Shown: positions 1 through 8,525 of the stretch, piece after piece | How positions within the stretch are numbered: position 1 is the stretch's first letter | Layout of the letters: each line of letters starts with the position of its first letter | From: Flavobacterium glycines | Lineage (GTDB): Bacteria; Bacteroidota; Bacteroidia; Flavobacteriales; Flavobacteriaceae | DNA length: 64,000 nt | Direction of reading: 5' to 3' | Assembly (NCBI RefSeq): GCF_900100165.1 | Contig: NZ_FNEO01000009.1 | Span: 48,885-112,884 of the forward strand | Notes under the pieces: model-generated | The model's input: only the letters and a program-made list of their open reading frames with translations | Databases searched by the model: none | Told to the model about the DNA's origin: nothing | Translations under genes and position numbers: made by a program

Positions 1-1
1 C

Positions 2-703
2 GGAAAAATATGTATTACTCCCTGGAAATCTTTTATTGTTAAAGGAATTCCAAAAGACCGAAAATTAGACTGGGAAAAATTCCTTGGAAAAAAAGGAATC
101 AATGTACGCCATTCCTTATTGGAACTAAACTGGCATTTGCCTGTAGCCACCGACTGGTCTTTGAATCTAAAAACGTTCTTAGTGAGAACATTAGATCAAT
201 TTGACATCAGTACTTACGGACTTACTTTTGGTATTTCCGATTACAATCGCGAAGGACATTATTTTACCTCAATTGTAATTGAAAAAAATAGGTTACCAAA
301 GGATTTGGAGTCTATTAAAATCAGAGACACTTACAATGTGCTGTACGCCAAACATTTCGACCCTAACACCAGAGAATACATTGTTCACACTCAGGATATT
401 GACAAACTGGAATTACCAAGTATTTTAATCGAATTGAGTAAAAAATACTTTAATGAATTAGGAAATATCACAACAGTTGAAAATAATGCGGCTGCGGCTG
501 CAACTAAAAAAGAAAATCAGGAACATGATATTTACCAATGTACAGAATGCTTAACCATTTATAACCCTGAATTTGGTGATGCGGTACAAGGAATCAAAAA
601 AGGAATTCTGTTTGAAGATCTTCCTGCTGACTATTGTTGTCCGTTATGCGAAGCTCCAAAATCAGATTTTGTACTTTTGACAACAGAAAAACAAGATATT
701 TAA
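2..703 (+). CDS. Rubredoxin-domain protein, 5' end outside window
   Basis: The reading frame is open back to the left edge, so this is the C-terminal part of a longer protein; the internal TTG at 119 is not a credible start. The last 60 or so residues form a rubredoxin domain with two paired-cysteine iron ligands, CTEC and CPLC, which bind one iron and carry electrons. The visible N-terminal part contains ICTPWKSFIVKGI, which resembles the ferredoxin-like half domain of sulfite and nitrite reductases (family knowledge, not verified). An alanine-rich linker (NNAAAAATKK) joins the two parts. The location beside a molybdenum cofactor and siroheme operon fits a role in nitrogen-oxide or sulfite metabolism, but this is inference. 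The rubredoxin call is secure; the identity of the rest is not. Confidence 0.8.
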   Translation, partial: GKICITPWKSFIVKGIPKDRKLDWEKFLGKKGINVRHSLLELNWHLPVATDWSLNLKTFLVRTLDQFDISTYGLTFGISDYNREGHYFTSIVIEKNRLPKDLESIKIRDTYNVLYAKHFDPNTREYIVHTQDIDKLELPSILIELSKKYFNELGNITTVENNAAAAATKKENQEHDIYQCTECLTIYNPEFGDAVQGIKKGILFEDLPADYCCPLCEAPKSDFVLLTTEKQDI

Positions 704-731
704 ATTAAAATTATCCTAAAAAACACCTTTT

Positions 732-1283
732 ATGAGTCTCGAATATAAAACTGTTGATTCTTCAAAAATAACTATATCAGAGTTAATGCTTCCTTCGCAC
801 ACTAATTTCAGTGGGAAAATTCATGGTGGCTATATTTTATCCCTAATGGACCAAATTGCCTTTGCCTGTGGTTCTAAATTTTCAGGAAATTATTGTGTAA
901 CAGCTTCTGTAGATACCGTAAACTTTCTGAAACCAATTGAAGTAGGCGAATTGGTAACAATGAAAGCAAGTGTGAATTATGTTGGAAACAGCTCCATGAT
1001 TATCGGAATTCGGGTAGAAGCCGAAAACATTCAATCAGGAGTGATTAAACATTGTAACTCTTCTTATTTCACAATGGTTGCCAAAGATAAAGAAGGGAAA
1101 AACACTCCTGTTCCGGGTTTAATTCTTACTACCTTAAAAGAAGTGAGTCGTTTTCAAAACGCATTAAGACAAATTGCATTGAAAAAAGAAAAAGAATACC
1201 AAAAAACCATTGCTACTTTTGGTTCTATTGAGAACATATTAAAATCAAACGAATACAAAGTAAAAGTAGACTTTGAAAAATAA
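732..1283 (+). CDS. Acyl-CoA thioesterase, hotdog fold (YciA/BFIT type)
   Basis: A 183-residue single-domain hotdog protein that should hydrolyse acyl-CoA thioesters in the cytoplasm. The motif HGGYILSLMD (residues 31-40) is the conserved start of the hotdog helix, and Asp40 lies in the position of the usual catalytic acid. VTASVDTVNFLKP is the conserved beta strand that follows. The C-terminal 60 residues are lysine-rich and helical and extend beyond the minimal domain. It starts 28 nt after the rubredoxin-domain gene and may be cotranscribed with it. A strong hairpin follows the stop. Substrate chain length cannot be told from the sequence. Confidence 0.88.
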   Translation: MSLEYKTVDSSKITISELMLPSHTNFSGKIHGGYILSLMDQIAFACGSKFSGNYCVTASVDTVNFLKPIEVGELVTMKASVNYVGNSSMIIGIRVEAENIQSGVIKHCNSSYFTMVAKDKEGKNTPVPGLILTTLKEVSRFQNALRQIALKKEKEYQKTIATFGSIENILKSNEYKVKVDFEK

Positions 1284-1348
1284 AATGTTGCTATAAACCC
1301 GACCGTTTGCTAAAACGGCCGAATCTATAAACAACATCTAAAAACGCG

Positions 1349-1376
1349 AAAAGCACAGTGTAATACTGTGCTTTTT
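1349..1376 (+). terminator. Rho-independent terminator after the thioesterase gene
   Basis: An 11-bp perfect stem (1349-1359 with 1365-1375), a 5-nt loop and a run of T. It closes the plus-strand transcript before the oppositely oriented gene at 1459. Confidence 0.8.
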
Positions 1377-1395
1377 GTATTTAAACTACAAACTT

Positions 1396-1430
1396 GTCAT
1401 TCCGACGAAGGAGTAATCTCATCAAATGAC
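1396..1430. repeat. Dispersed intergenic hairpin repeat (ATTCCGACGAAGGAG type)
   Basis: The stretch contains ATTCCGACGAAGGAG and TAATCTCATCA and is bounded by GTCATT and AATGAC, which can pair. Near-identical elements are scattered between genes in many Flavobacterium-type genomes (general knowledge). Only one copy was noticed here. It lies between two converging genes. Confidence 0.5.
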
Positions 1431-1458
1431 TTGAAGGAAAAATTCTTTCCAAAATTAA

Positions 1459-1911
1459 TTAATACCTTGATTCTTTATTAAATTCTGCTTTTTGCCATTG
1501 GGTAAATTCATAATAAAAATATCCAAACCAAATAATCATCCCTAATATCAACAAGATTATTCTTTGTTTAAATTTCAAAATGTAATTTTCTTGTTTTAAT
1601 TCGTAAAGAACTCTCCATTGCTTCATAAGTATAAAAGGAGAAACAACAACAATAAAAATCATTTCAAAAATATTATACTTTTCAAGTTTGTTCAACTTTC
1701 TTTTACTTTCTAAATTTTCATTCTCATTATTAATTTCTTTGAGTATTTTTTCAAAATAATCATCTTGTTGTTTTTCAGTAATATTTCTCTTTTTTAATTC
1801 AGATTTGGCTTGATTAATTGCATCTTGTTTCCAAACTTTAGTTGACGAATTTGCAATTAAAATTAGTTCATCAGTTTTTCTTTCAGCTATTTTGGGATAA
1901 TATTCAGGCAT
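1459..1911 (-). CDS. Hypothetical membrane protein with two transmembrane segments
   Basis: 150 residues, not recognised. The first 75 residues are polar, charged and helical (YPKIAERKTDELILIAN, then a Lys/Glu-rich stretch). Two hydrophobic segments follow, at about 79-96 (FEMIFIVVVSPFILM) and 116-134 (RIILLILGMIIWFGYFYY). The layout suggests a cytoplasmic helical head on a membrane hairpin. It lies downstream of the molybdenum cofactor operon in the same direction with a 76-nt gap, so it could be read through, but nothing ties it to that pathway. Confidence 0.6.
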   Translation of the reverse strand: MPEYYPKIAERKTDELILIANSSTKVWKQDAINQAKSELKKRNITEKQQDDYFEKILKEINNENENLESKRKLNKLEKYNIFEMIFIVVVSPFILMKQWRVLYELKQENYILKFKQRIILLILGMIIWFGYFYYEFTQWQKAEFNKESRY

Positions 1912-1987
1912 TTTTAATGAAGATTTGGGTTTTATAGTTTCGCTTTTTGATTTAAACTTTCTTTAACTAATATGTTGGAACAACAAA

Positions 1988-2995
1988 CTACCCCCCAATA
2001 GCAATCATAGAACGATTATCCTGATTTAAAACAGGATTATCAACATCTTCAATAGTTGTCATACCTGCTCTAACTTTCTTCTTATTTTTAATTGCAGAAG
2101 CGATAATCATTTCTATTGCTTCGCCATTTCTATAAGCCGTAAGTAAATCCGTTTCTGAATTGGAAAACAGGCAATTCTTGATTTTTCCATTTGCCGTAAG
2201 GCGGATTCTATTACAGCCATCACAAAACGGATTGGTAATCGAACTAATAATCCCGAAACTTCCTAAATGATTTTTGATTTTGAATTCTCTGGCAGTGAAG
2301 TTTTTTTCGTCTTGTAATTTTTCAATATTCGATTCCGAGAAATGAGTTTTCAGCTGATTTAAAATTTCCGTTTGAGAAACCATTTTGCTCCTATCCCACT
2401 GATTTCCGGCAAAAGGCATGAATTCGATAAAACGAATCGAAATAGGCAAAGATTCTGTCAGATTTATAAAATCGATAATTTCGTTATCATTAAAACCTTT
2501 AATCAAAACCACATTAACTTTTACCTTAAAATCATTATTCAAGAGTAAATGCAAATTATCAATTACCTTTTCAAACTGATTGCGAAGTGTAATGGTGTTG
2601 AATTTGGATGCCACCAAAGTATCCAGACTCAGGTTGATTTTTTTGACGTTAAACTGTTTTAAAACATCAATATGTCTGTCAATCAGAATTCCGTTTGTAG
2701 TAATTGAAATTTCTGTTTCTAATTGGGATAACTTTTCAATAATTTCAGGAAAATCTTTTCGCAACAGCGGTTCTCCTCCTGTCAATCTTATTTTGTTAAC
2801 GCCATTATTTACGAATGTTTGGGCGATAGCAAAAACCTCATCGGCGGTCATTAACTCTTTTTTCGGAGATAATGCAATTCCCTCAGCAGGCATGCAATAA
2901 GTACAACGCAAATTGCATTTTTCAATTAAAGAAATACGCAAATAGTTGTGTTTACGACCAAAATCATCCGTCAATATGGTGTTATTTGGTATCAT
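1988..2995 (-). CDS. moaA: GTP 3',8-cyclase MoaA (molybdenum cofactor step 1)
   Basis: Radical SAM enzyme that, with MoaC, turns GTP into cyclic pyranopterin monophosphate. The N-terminal cluster motif is CNLRCTYC (Cys27, Cys31, Cys34), followed by RLTGGEPLLRKD, the SAM-binding GGEP motif. The second cluster ligands are in NPFCDGCNRIRL and NCLF (Cys258, Cys261, Cys275). The protein ends in Gly-Gly, which is needed for activity in this family. At 335 residues it has the normal length. It is the last gene of the minus-strand operon and overlaps moaCB by 14 nt, which suggests translational coupling. Confidence 0.97.
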   Translation of the reverse strand: MIPNNTILTDDFGRKHNYLRISLIEKCNLRCTYCMPAEGIALSPKKELMTADEVFAIAQTFVNNGVNKIRLTGGEPLLRKDFPEIIEKLSQLETEISITTNGILIDRHIDVLKQFNVKKINLSLDTLVASKFNTITLRNQFEKVIDNLHLLLNNDFKVKVNVVLIKGFNDNEIIDFINLTESLPISIRFIEFMPFAGNQWDRSKMVSQTEILNQLKTHFSESNIEKLQDEKNFTAREFKIKNHLGSFGIISSITNPFCDGCNRIRLTANGKIKNCLFSNSETDLLTAYRNGEAIEMIIASAIKNKKKVRAGMTTIEDVDNPVLNQDNRSMIAIGG

Positions 2996-3896
2996 GATTA
3001 CTCCCTTTTAGGATGTGAAAAACATGTAAAACATGTGGAAAAACAGCATCCATAGATTCTTTGGCACCGTTAACCGAACCTGGCAAAGCCAAAACCAAGC
3101 TATCTCCTATAGTTCCGACAACTGAACGTGAAAGCATTGCATACGGCATTCTGTCCTGACCATAATTACGAATCGCTTCTTCAATTCCCGGAATTCTGTT
3201 TTCTAATAACGGTTCTAAAGCTTCCGGCGTAACATCTCTTGGCGAAAGCCCTGTTCCTCCGGTAAAAATTACCAGCTGATTATCCTCAGCATATTTTTTA
3301 GTTCTGTCCTGAATAAAATCAACCTCATCTGGAATAATTTCGTAATGCGTAGTTTCAACACCATACGATTCTAATTTCTCAACGATAACTTTCCCTGAAC
3401 GGTCTTCTTTTTCTCCTGCAAAAATAGAATCCGAACAAACAAAAACTGCCGCTTTTAAAACATCACGGAATCTGTTCTTATAAGATGATTTCCCGCCTTT
3501 TTTCTCCACTAATTTAATAGTCGAAATTTCGATATTCTTATCAATCGGTTTCAGCATATCATACATAGTCAACGCCACAATAGACGCTCCGTGCATCGCC
3601 TCTACCTCTACTCCGGTTTTGTAAACGGTTTTCACCGTAAACAAAATATCAATCGTTAAATCCTTGATTTCATAAGCCACCGCCGTATATTCAATTGGCA
3701 GCGGATGACAATCAGGAATGGATAAATGCGTATTTTTCACAGCAAATAAACCCGCTGTTTTAGCCATTTCAAGCACATTGCCTTTGGGAACCAAATTTTT
3801 CTCAATAGCTTCAATAGTTTCCGGCAAACTTACTTTTACCGTTGCCATGGCTGTTGCTGAGCGCAACGTACTTATTTTATGGGTAATATCTACCAT
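2982..3896 (-). CDS. moaCB: Fused MoaC-MogA/MoaB molybdenum cofactor protein
   Basis: 304 residues carrying two enzymes. Residues 1 to about 145 are MoaC, cyclic pyranopterin monophosphate synthase (opening MVDITHKISTLRSATA, conserved VEAMHGASIVALTMYDML). From about 147 to the end is a MogA/MoaB domain that adenylates molybdopterin (VFVCSDSIFAGEKEDRSG, FTGGTGLSPRDVTPE, ALPGSVNGAKE). The fusion joins an early step and a late step of the pathway in one chain. It lies between moaE (2-nt gap) and moaA (14-nt overlap). Both domains look intact. Confidence 0.95.
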   Translation of the reverse strand: MVDITHKISTLRSATAMATVKVSLPETIEAIEKNLVPKGNVLEMAKTAGLFAVKNTHLSIPDCHPLPIEYTAVAYEIKDLTIDILFTVKTVYKTGVEVEAMHGASIVALTMYDMLKPIDKNIEISTIKLVEKKGGKSSYKNRFRDVLKAAVFVCSDSIFAGEKEDRSGKVIVEKLESYGVETTHYEIIPDEVDFIQDRTKKYAEDNQLVIFTGGTGLSPRDVTPEALEPLLENRIPGIEEAIRNYGQDRMPYAMLSRSVVGTIGDSLVLALPGSVNGAKESMDAVFPHVLHVFHILKGSNHDTK

Positions 3897-3898
3897 TT

Positions 3899-4330
3899 TT
3901 ATTTATTTTGCTTCCAAACGAAGTCTTCATTTTCAAATATTTCCTTACCAAAGATAGGTACTTCGGTTTTAATCCAGTTTACAATAGCTTCAGTAGCTTC
4001 ATAAACCTCAGGTCTATGTCCTGCAGAAACAAAGACAAACAGACAAATTTCACCGGCTTTTACAACACCCAAACTATGGTAAATGTGCATACAAACCAGA
4101 TCAAATTGAGCAAAAGCTCTTTCTCTGATTACACTTAAAGCTTCATTAGCCATTTCTTCATAAGCCGTGTACTCAATTGCTTTTACCACATTTTCCTCAT
4201 GAATATCGGCACGAACCTGACCCAAAAAAATATTGTGCGCACCAATGGTATGTTTTCCCTGGTGTTTTGCAATCGAATCGGCTATGAATTCAGGAGTAAT
4301 GGCTCCTTCTATGAAAACTTTTTTGCTCAT
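3899..4330 (-). CDS. moaE: Molybdopterin synthase large subunit MoaE
   Basis: 143 residues, the usual length. MoaE pairs with MoaD to insert two sulfurs into cyclic pyranopterin monophosphate and make molybdopterin. Recognisable stretches are HNIFLGQVRADI, AIEYTAYEEMA, MHIYHSLGVVKAGEI and GHRPEVYEATEAIVNWIKTEVPIFGKE; the last carries the conserved active-site lysines. It lies 69 nt from moeB, a gap filled by an inverted repeat, and only 2 nt from moaCB. Confidence 0.95.
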   Translation of the reverse strand: MSKKVFIEGAITPEFIADSIAKHQGKHTIGAHNIFLGQVRADIHEENVVKAIEYTAYEEMANEALSVIRERAFAQFDLVCMHIYHSLGVVKAGEICLFVFVSAGHRPEVYEATEAIVNWIKTEVPIFGKEIFENEDFVWKQNK

Positions 4331-4342
4331 AATATTATTTTT

Positions 4343-4393
4343 TACCGCAAATTCGCAGATTTTAAATAATTATAATTTGTGAATCTGTGGTTA
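4343..4393. repeat. Imperfect inverted repeat of the ACCGCAAATTCGC family
   Basis: ACCGCAAATTCGCAGATT on the left and AATTTGTGAATCTGTGGTT on the right form an imperfect hairpin in the moeB-moaE gap. It resembles the longer elements at 12,163 and 21,949 (shared core CCGCAAAgTTCGC). It may be a processed RNA hairpin within the operon message or a passive repeat. Confidence 0.5.
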
Positions 4394-4399
4394 TTATTT

Positions 4400-5479
4400 T
4401 TAAATAGAAATAGCATTAGTGGCTATAACTCCTTCCAATTTTAAAGCGCCACCGGCAATACTTTGTACTTTTGAAAACGAATTATTTATCAAGATTTCGA
4501 CCGCTCTTTTACTTCTTATTCCCGATTGGCAATAAACCAACAGCTTTTTATTCGAATCCAATTCAGATAAATTGTCTTCTAAATCGGAAAGAGGAATTTG
4601 GATCGCATTCGGCAAACTTATTTTAGGAAATTCGTCTTCATTTCTTACATCCAGAAAAAGAACTTCCGGATTGTTTATGCCTTCTAAAGCTTCATTAGCT
4701 GTTATTTCTAAAACTGTATTTTCAACAACATGGTATTTTTTTTCGAAATCCAATCTGCTAAATAAAGTAGAATTGCTTTTAACCAACTCAAATTTTTGTT
4801 GGTCATTCGTAAGCATATTGTAAATCAACAATTCGCCTGAAAGCACATTTCCTATTCCAAGAACCATTTTCAACACTTCATTCGCCTGAAACATCCCGAT
4901 AATTCCCACCGAAATTCCCATTACTCCTGCATCAACACAATTTTTACTGTTAGACTTTTCATCTGGAAAAAGACAGCGGTAAGTAGGTCCGTTTTGATAA
5001 TTAAACACCGAAACCTGCCCTTGGAATTTATAAATTGAACCGTAAACAAAAGCTTTGTTGGTTACCACACAGGCATCGTTAATTAAATATTTGGTTTGTA
5101 AATTATCGGTGGCGTCGACCATAATATCATAATACTCGAATAATGCAATAGCATTTTTAGCATTCAGAGTATCGGTAATGGCATTAATTTGTATTGAAGG
5201 ATTTAAAGACAAAGCCATTTTTTTAGCTTCCAGAGCTTTTGATTTCCCAATCGCATCATTCCTGTAAATTACCTGACGTTGCAGATTAGTAATTTCGATG
5301 GCATCGTCATCAATAATTCCTATTTCTCCTATTCCGGCTGCTGCCAAATACGGTAAAATTGCCGCACCTAAACCACCAGCACCTATAATTAATACTTTAG
5401 CTTGACCTAGTTTTTGCTGACCTTTTTCGCCAACTTCAGAAAGTATAATTTGTCGATTGTATCGCATCATTTCTACCAA
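4400..5479 (-). CDS. moeB: MoeB/ThiF-type adenylyltransferase with C-terminal rhodanese domain
   Basis: 359 residues. Residues 5 to about 240 are an E1-like domain that adenylates the Gly-Gly end of MoaD: nucleotide loop LIIGAGGLGAAIL, NLQRQVIYRNDAIGKSKA and NCVDAGVMG. Residues about 255-359 are a rhodanese domain with the active-site loop VYCQSGIRSKRA, which should carry persulfide sulfur for transfer to MoaD. In Escherichia coli MoeB a structural zinc is held by two CxxC pairs; here the first reads TYRC and the second is missing, so the zinc site appears lost. The start could be any of the first three Met codons (MVEMMRYNRQ). It is followed 69 nt on by moaE and preceded by moaD. Confidence 0.92.
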   Translation of the reverse strand: MVEMMRYNRQIILSEVGEKGQQKLGQAKVLIIGAGGLGAAILPYLAAAGIGEIGIIDDDAIEITNLQRQVIYRNDAIGKSKALEAKKMALSLNPSIQINAITDTLNAKNAIALFEYYDIMVDATDNLQTKYLINDACVVTNKAFVYGSIYKFQGQVSVFNYQNGPTYRCLFPDEKSNSKNCVDAGVMGISVGIIGMFQANEVLKMVLGIGNVLSGELLIYNMLTNDQQKFELVKSNSTLFSRLDFEKKYHVVENTVLEITANEALEGINNPEVLFLDVRNEDEFPKISLPNAIQIPLSDLEDNLSELDSNKKLLVYCQSGIRSKRAVEILINNSFSKVQSIAGGALKLEGVIATNAISI

Positions 5480-5497
5480 TTAAGAAATAGTTTGTTT

Positions 5498-5734
5498 TTA
5501 ACCTCCGGCAAAGGGAGGTAATAAAGCAACAACATCATTGCTTATTAACATATAACTATTTGCGTCTTGCACTATTTTTTGATTAACAGCAACACTATAA
5601 GAAAGCGCGCCCAAATCATATTTTTGTTCTAATTCATCAACTAATTCCTGTAAAGATAAATTAGAAAAAGGAATATCCTCTCCTTGAACCTTTGTTTTTT
5701 CGGCTACAGCACCAAAATATTTTACACTTAGCAT
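5498..5734 (-). CDS. moaD: Molybdopterin synthase sulfur carrier MoaD
   Basis: 78-residue ubiquitin-like protein opening MLSVKYFGAVAEKT and ending LLPPFAGG. The terminal Gly-Gly is adenylated by MoeB, thiocarboxylated and used by MoaE as sulfur donor. Its start codon shares a base with the cobA stop, so the two are likely translationally coupled; moeB follows 18 nt later. Confidence 0.95.
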   Translation of the reverse strand: MLSVKYFGAVAEKTKVQGEDIPFSNLSLQELVDELEQKYDLGALSYSVAVNQKIVQDANSYMLISNDVVALLPPFAGG

Positions 5735-6534
5735 TATTCGGTTACATTTAAATTTTGAAAAATAAATTCATCATCACTATAAGCAGCCTTAGTAAAAACT
5801 GACAACTCCGAAGTATGATTTACCACCTCTCCAATTACAATAATGGCCGGTGAAGCTAATTTATGTTCAGCTACCAAATCACTAATCGTACTTACTGTTC
5901 CAATTACTTTTTTCTGCGTATCCTTAGTTCCGTTTTGAATGATGGCAACCGGTAAATCATCGGTTCTGTTGTTTTGATAAATAGAAACAATCTCGTTCAA
6001 TTTATTCATTCCCATCAAAATTACCACCGTAGCCGACGATTGCGCCGCCAGACTCACATCAGTAGATAATTTATGTGCTGAAGTTGTTCCTGTAATTACC
6101 CAGAAACTTTCCGAAATTCCGCGTTGTGTTAAACTGATTCCGTTAGAAGCAGGAACACCTAAAGCTGAAGATATTCCCGGTACGATAGCGGTTTGTAAAC
6201 CATGTTTTTGAGCAAATTCAATTTCTTCACTTCCTCTTCCAAAAACAAATGGATCTCCACCTTTCAATCGCACCACATGACCGTATTTCTGAGCCATAAC
6301 CACAATCAAATCATTTATCTGATCCTGAGTATAAGCATGACAACCAAAACGCTTACCTACAAAAACTATTTCAGTTCCTGCAGCAGCATATTGCAATAAA
6401 TCCTCATTAACCAGTGCATCATAAAGCACTACATCCGCATCTCCTATCGCTTTAATGGCTTTGATGGTAATTAATTCCACATCGCCAGGTCCAGCTCCTA
6501 CAATTGTCAACTTTGGTGTGTTTGCATTCTTCAT
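5734..6534 (-). CDS. cobA: Uroporphyrinogen-III C-methyltransferase (siroheme/cobalamin branch)
   Basis: 266 residues, single-domain SUMT that uses two SAM to convert uroporphyrinogen III to precorrin-2. Family motifs are VGAGPGDVELITIKAI (SAM-binding loop), ALVNEDLLQYA, VRLKGGDPFVFGRG and VPGISSALGVPASNGISLTQR. No siroheme oxidase or chelatase domain is attached, unlike CysG. Its position between mobA (5-nt gap) and moaD, inside a molybdenum cofactor operon, fits coordinated supply of siroheme for nitrite reductase and molybdopterin for nitrate reductase. The enzymes themselves are not in the window. Confidence 0.94.
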   Translation of the reverse strand: MKNANTPKLTIVGAGPGDVELITIKAIKAIGDADVVLYDALVNEDLLQYAAAGTEIVFVGKRFGCHAYTQDQINDLIVVMAQKYGHVVRLKGGDPFVFGRGSEEIEFAQKHGLQTAIVPGISSALGVPASNGISLTQRGISESFWVITGTTSAHKLSTDVSLAAQSSATVVILMGMNKLNEIVSIYQNNRTDDLPVAIIQNGTKDTQKKVIGTVSTISDLVAEHKLASPAIIVIGEVVNHTSELSVFTKAAYSDDEFIFQNLNVTE

Positions 6535-6539
6535 ATTCT

Positions 6540-7121
6540 TCAGTATTTGATATTCAATTCATTTAATTCAGCAAGCGAATTGACATTTCTAAATTGCTTG
6601 CTTTTTTCTCCTGCAACTTCAATTATCTGATGATTCACTTTATCTAACAAGCGCATCATTTTTAAATCATTCTCATCTATAGCCTTTTTCAAAACCGGAA
6701 TTATTTTCTTCGAATAAATTCCTATCAAAGGGTGAATTTTATTGGCATCTGAAAAAACAGAAACTTCAAAATCCGTTGTATGTTTTGTTATCAATTCCGA
6801 TAAAATTGCTGTTGAAATTAAAGGAATATCACAACTTAATATCAAATTAATCTCTGATTGAGAGTGAACCAAAGCCGAATAAATTCCGCCAATAGGTCCT
6901 TTATCTAATTCAATATCTTTTATTTTCGTATAGGACAAATAATCATAATCAGATGTATTGGTCACTAATTGTATTTCATTACTAATCGGCAACGCCGCTT
7001 CAATAATATGCTCGATAAAAGCTTTTCCCTGAAAAAGCACCAGTCCTTTCTCTGATTGCATTCGGCTGCTTTTGCCTCCACAAAGAATCGATACTGTAAC
7101 TTTTTCCATTTTTTCTTTCAA
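6540..7121 (-). CDS. mobA: Molybdenum cofactor guanylyltransferase MobA
   Basis: 193 residues with the nucleotidyltransferase signature LCGGKSSRMQSEKGLVLFQG near the N-terminus and the metal-binding LSCDIPLIS further on. MobA attaches GMP to molybdopterin to make the bis-MGD form used by DMSO-reductase-family enzymes such as bacterial nitrate reductases. It overlaps moeA by 4 nt and precedes cobA by 5 nt. Confidence 0.9.
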   Translation of the reverse strand: MKEKMEKVTVSILCGGKSSRMQSEKGLVLFQGKAFIEHIIEAALPISNEIQLVTNTSDYDYLSYTKIKDIELDKGPIGGIYSALVHSQSEINLILSCDIPLISTAILSELITKHTTDFEVSVFSDANKIHPLIGIYSKKIIPVLKKAIDENDLKMMRLLDKVNHQIIEVAGEKSKQFRNVNSLAELNELNIKY

Positions 7122-8290
7122 TTAAAAGGCAAAACTACTACTTCCTGATTTGCCATAACATGAGTAATATCATGTGGTATAACAATTAAACCATTTGCAA
7201 CTGCAAAAGTATTTAACATTGCCGAGCTTTGACTCTCTAAAACTGTTACTTTTTCATCTCCATACAACGCTTTCAAAAACAAAGTTTTACCTGATGTATT
7301 TTTAAAATCTGTACTTATCTTTTTCTTCATTTCCGGTAAATGTATCGCTTCAAATCCCATCATTTTTTTCAAGGCGGGAAAAGCATATACATAAAAACAA
7401 GTCAGTGAGGAAGCCGGATTTCCCGGTAAAGCAAAGACAATTTTATTTTCTTTTGTTCCAAAAAACAAAGGTTTCCCCGGTTTTTGATTAATCTTATAAA
7501 ACAACTCAGTCACTCCGTTTTTCAACAAGGCCTCTTTAACATAATCATAATCACCAACCGAAATTCCGCCTGAAATTAGCACTACATCAAAATGAGCCAA
7601 ACAGCTTTCTACCGCTTTAATCGTTTTTTTCAAACTATCTTTTACTTTAAAAACAGTCGTTTTCTTAATCCCGATTGTTTGTAAAGCCGCTTCTATCATT
7701 AGCGAATTACTCTCGTAAATCTTTCCTTTTGGCAATTTATTTCCGGCAGGCACTAATTCGTTTCCGGTAACCAAAATAGCTACTTTCGGTTTTTGGTACA
7801 CTTTGATTTTTGTAATTCCCAAACAAGCTAAAAAACCAATAGCTGCCGGAGTAATCACCGTATTTACATCAAAAACCAATTCGCCTTTTTTAATTTGTTC
7901 GCCTTTTTCACGAACATTAGCACAAGCCGCGGGCATTTTCTCTATTTGAAGCAAATTGTCCGTTCTTGTTGTATGCTCCTGCATCACCACAGTATCAGTA
8001 TCATCCGGAACAAAAGCACCTGTAAAAATGCGAACCGCCTGATTTCTCTGAATTTTCTCGTCCAGAAAATCTCCAGCCTGCGAAGTACTTACCACTTCAA
8101 ACTGTGTCAAATCGCCGTGTGTAAAAGCATATCCATCCATCGCCGACTGACGGAAAGGAGGCATATTTATTGGAGAATAAACTGCTTCCGCCAAAACATA
8201 TCCCAGTGATTTACTCACTTTCATTTTTGTGATTGGCATTTTACAGCTGTTCTCAGCTATTATATTTAAAGCTTCGGCTACTTGAATCAT
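7118..8290 (-). CDS. moeA: Molybdopterin molybdenumtransferase MoeA
   Basis: 390 residues, full length. MoeA inserts molybdate into adenylated molybdopterin. Motifs are MPPFRQSAMDGYAF, IFTGAFVPDDTDTVVMQEH, LVTGNELV, KIYESNSLMI, ISGGISVGDYDYVKEAL, KPGKPLFFG and FALPGNPASS. It is the first gene of the eight-gene minus-strand operon. A promoter-like TATATTTG and a palindrome similar to the one before the FNR-type gene lie just upstream. Confidence 0.96.
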   Translation of the reverse strand: MIQVAEALNIIAENSCKMPITKMKVSKSLGYVLAEAVYSPINMPPFRQSAMDGYAFTHGDLTQFEVVSTSQAGDFLDEKIQRNQAVRIFTGAFVPDDTDTVVMQEHTTRTDNLLQIEKMPAACANVREKGEQIKKGELVFDVNTVITPAAIGFLACLGITKIKVYQKPKVAILVTGNELVPAGNKLPKGKIYESNSLMIEAALQTIGIKKTTVFKVKDSLKKTIKAVESCLAHFDVVLISGGISVGDYDYVKEALLKNGVTELFYKINQKPGKPLFFGTKENKIVFALPGNPASSLTCFYVYAFPALKKMMGFEAIHLPEMKKKISTDFKNTSGKTLFLKALYGDEKVTVLESQSSAMLNTFAVANGLIVIPHDITHVMANQEVVVLPFN

Positions 8291-8312
8291 AAAAAAATAT
8301 TTTTTTTAAAAA

Positions 8313-8339
8313 CTAAGTATAAATACTTATGCAAATATA
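8313..8339 (-). promoter_or_regulatory. Promoter -7 element and candidate FNR-type operator before moeA
   Basis: On the minus strand the Bacteroidota -7 motif TATATTTG (8332-8339) is followed directly by ATAAGTATTTATACTTAG (8313-8330). This palindrome matches 15 of 18 positions of ATAAGTATTAATACGTAT before the FNR-type gene at 14,303. It sits over the expected transcription start, where binding would normally repress. The match is seen directly; regulator and effect are inferred. Confidence 0.55.
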
Positions 8340-8422
8340 CGTAATTTTAGTTTGTATTGTTATAAATTAACGGTTTTAGAAAACGAAATACAATAAAGAG
8401 AATTAAAATTCCATTTATTGCG

Positions 8423-8448
8423 AAAAAACAAATAATAACTTGTTTTTT
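8423..8448 (-). terminator. Likely terminator of the rocD-arginase transcript
   Basis: A 9-bp stem (8423-8431 with 8440-8448), an 8-nt loop and, on the minus strand, a run of six T at the end of the stem. It is AT-rich and therefore weak, but lies about 80 nt after the arginase stop. Confidence 0.45.
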
Positions 8449-8525
8449 GTTACAAATTCTTAAAGTCAACTGCTTTAAGAACAAAGTACATTTAACATTT
8501 CACTCCCCAAAACAAGGCTAAAAAA

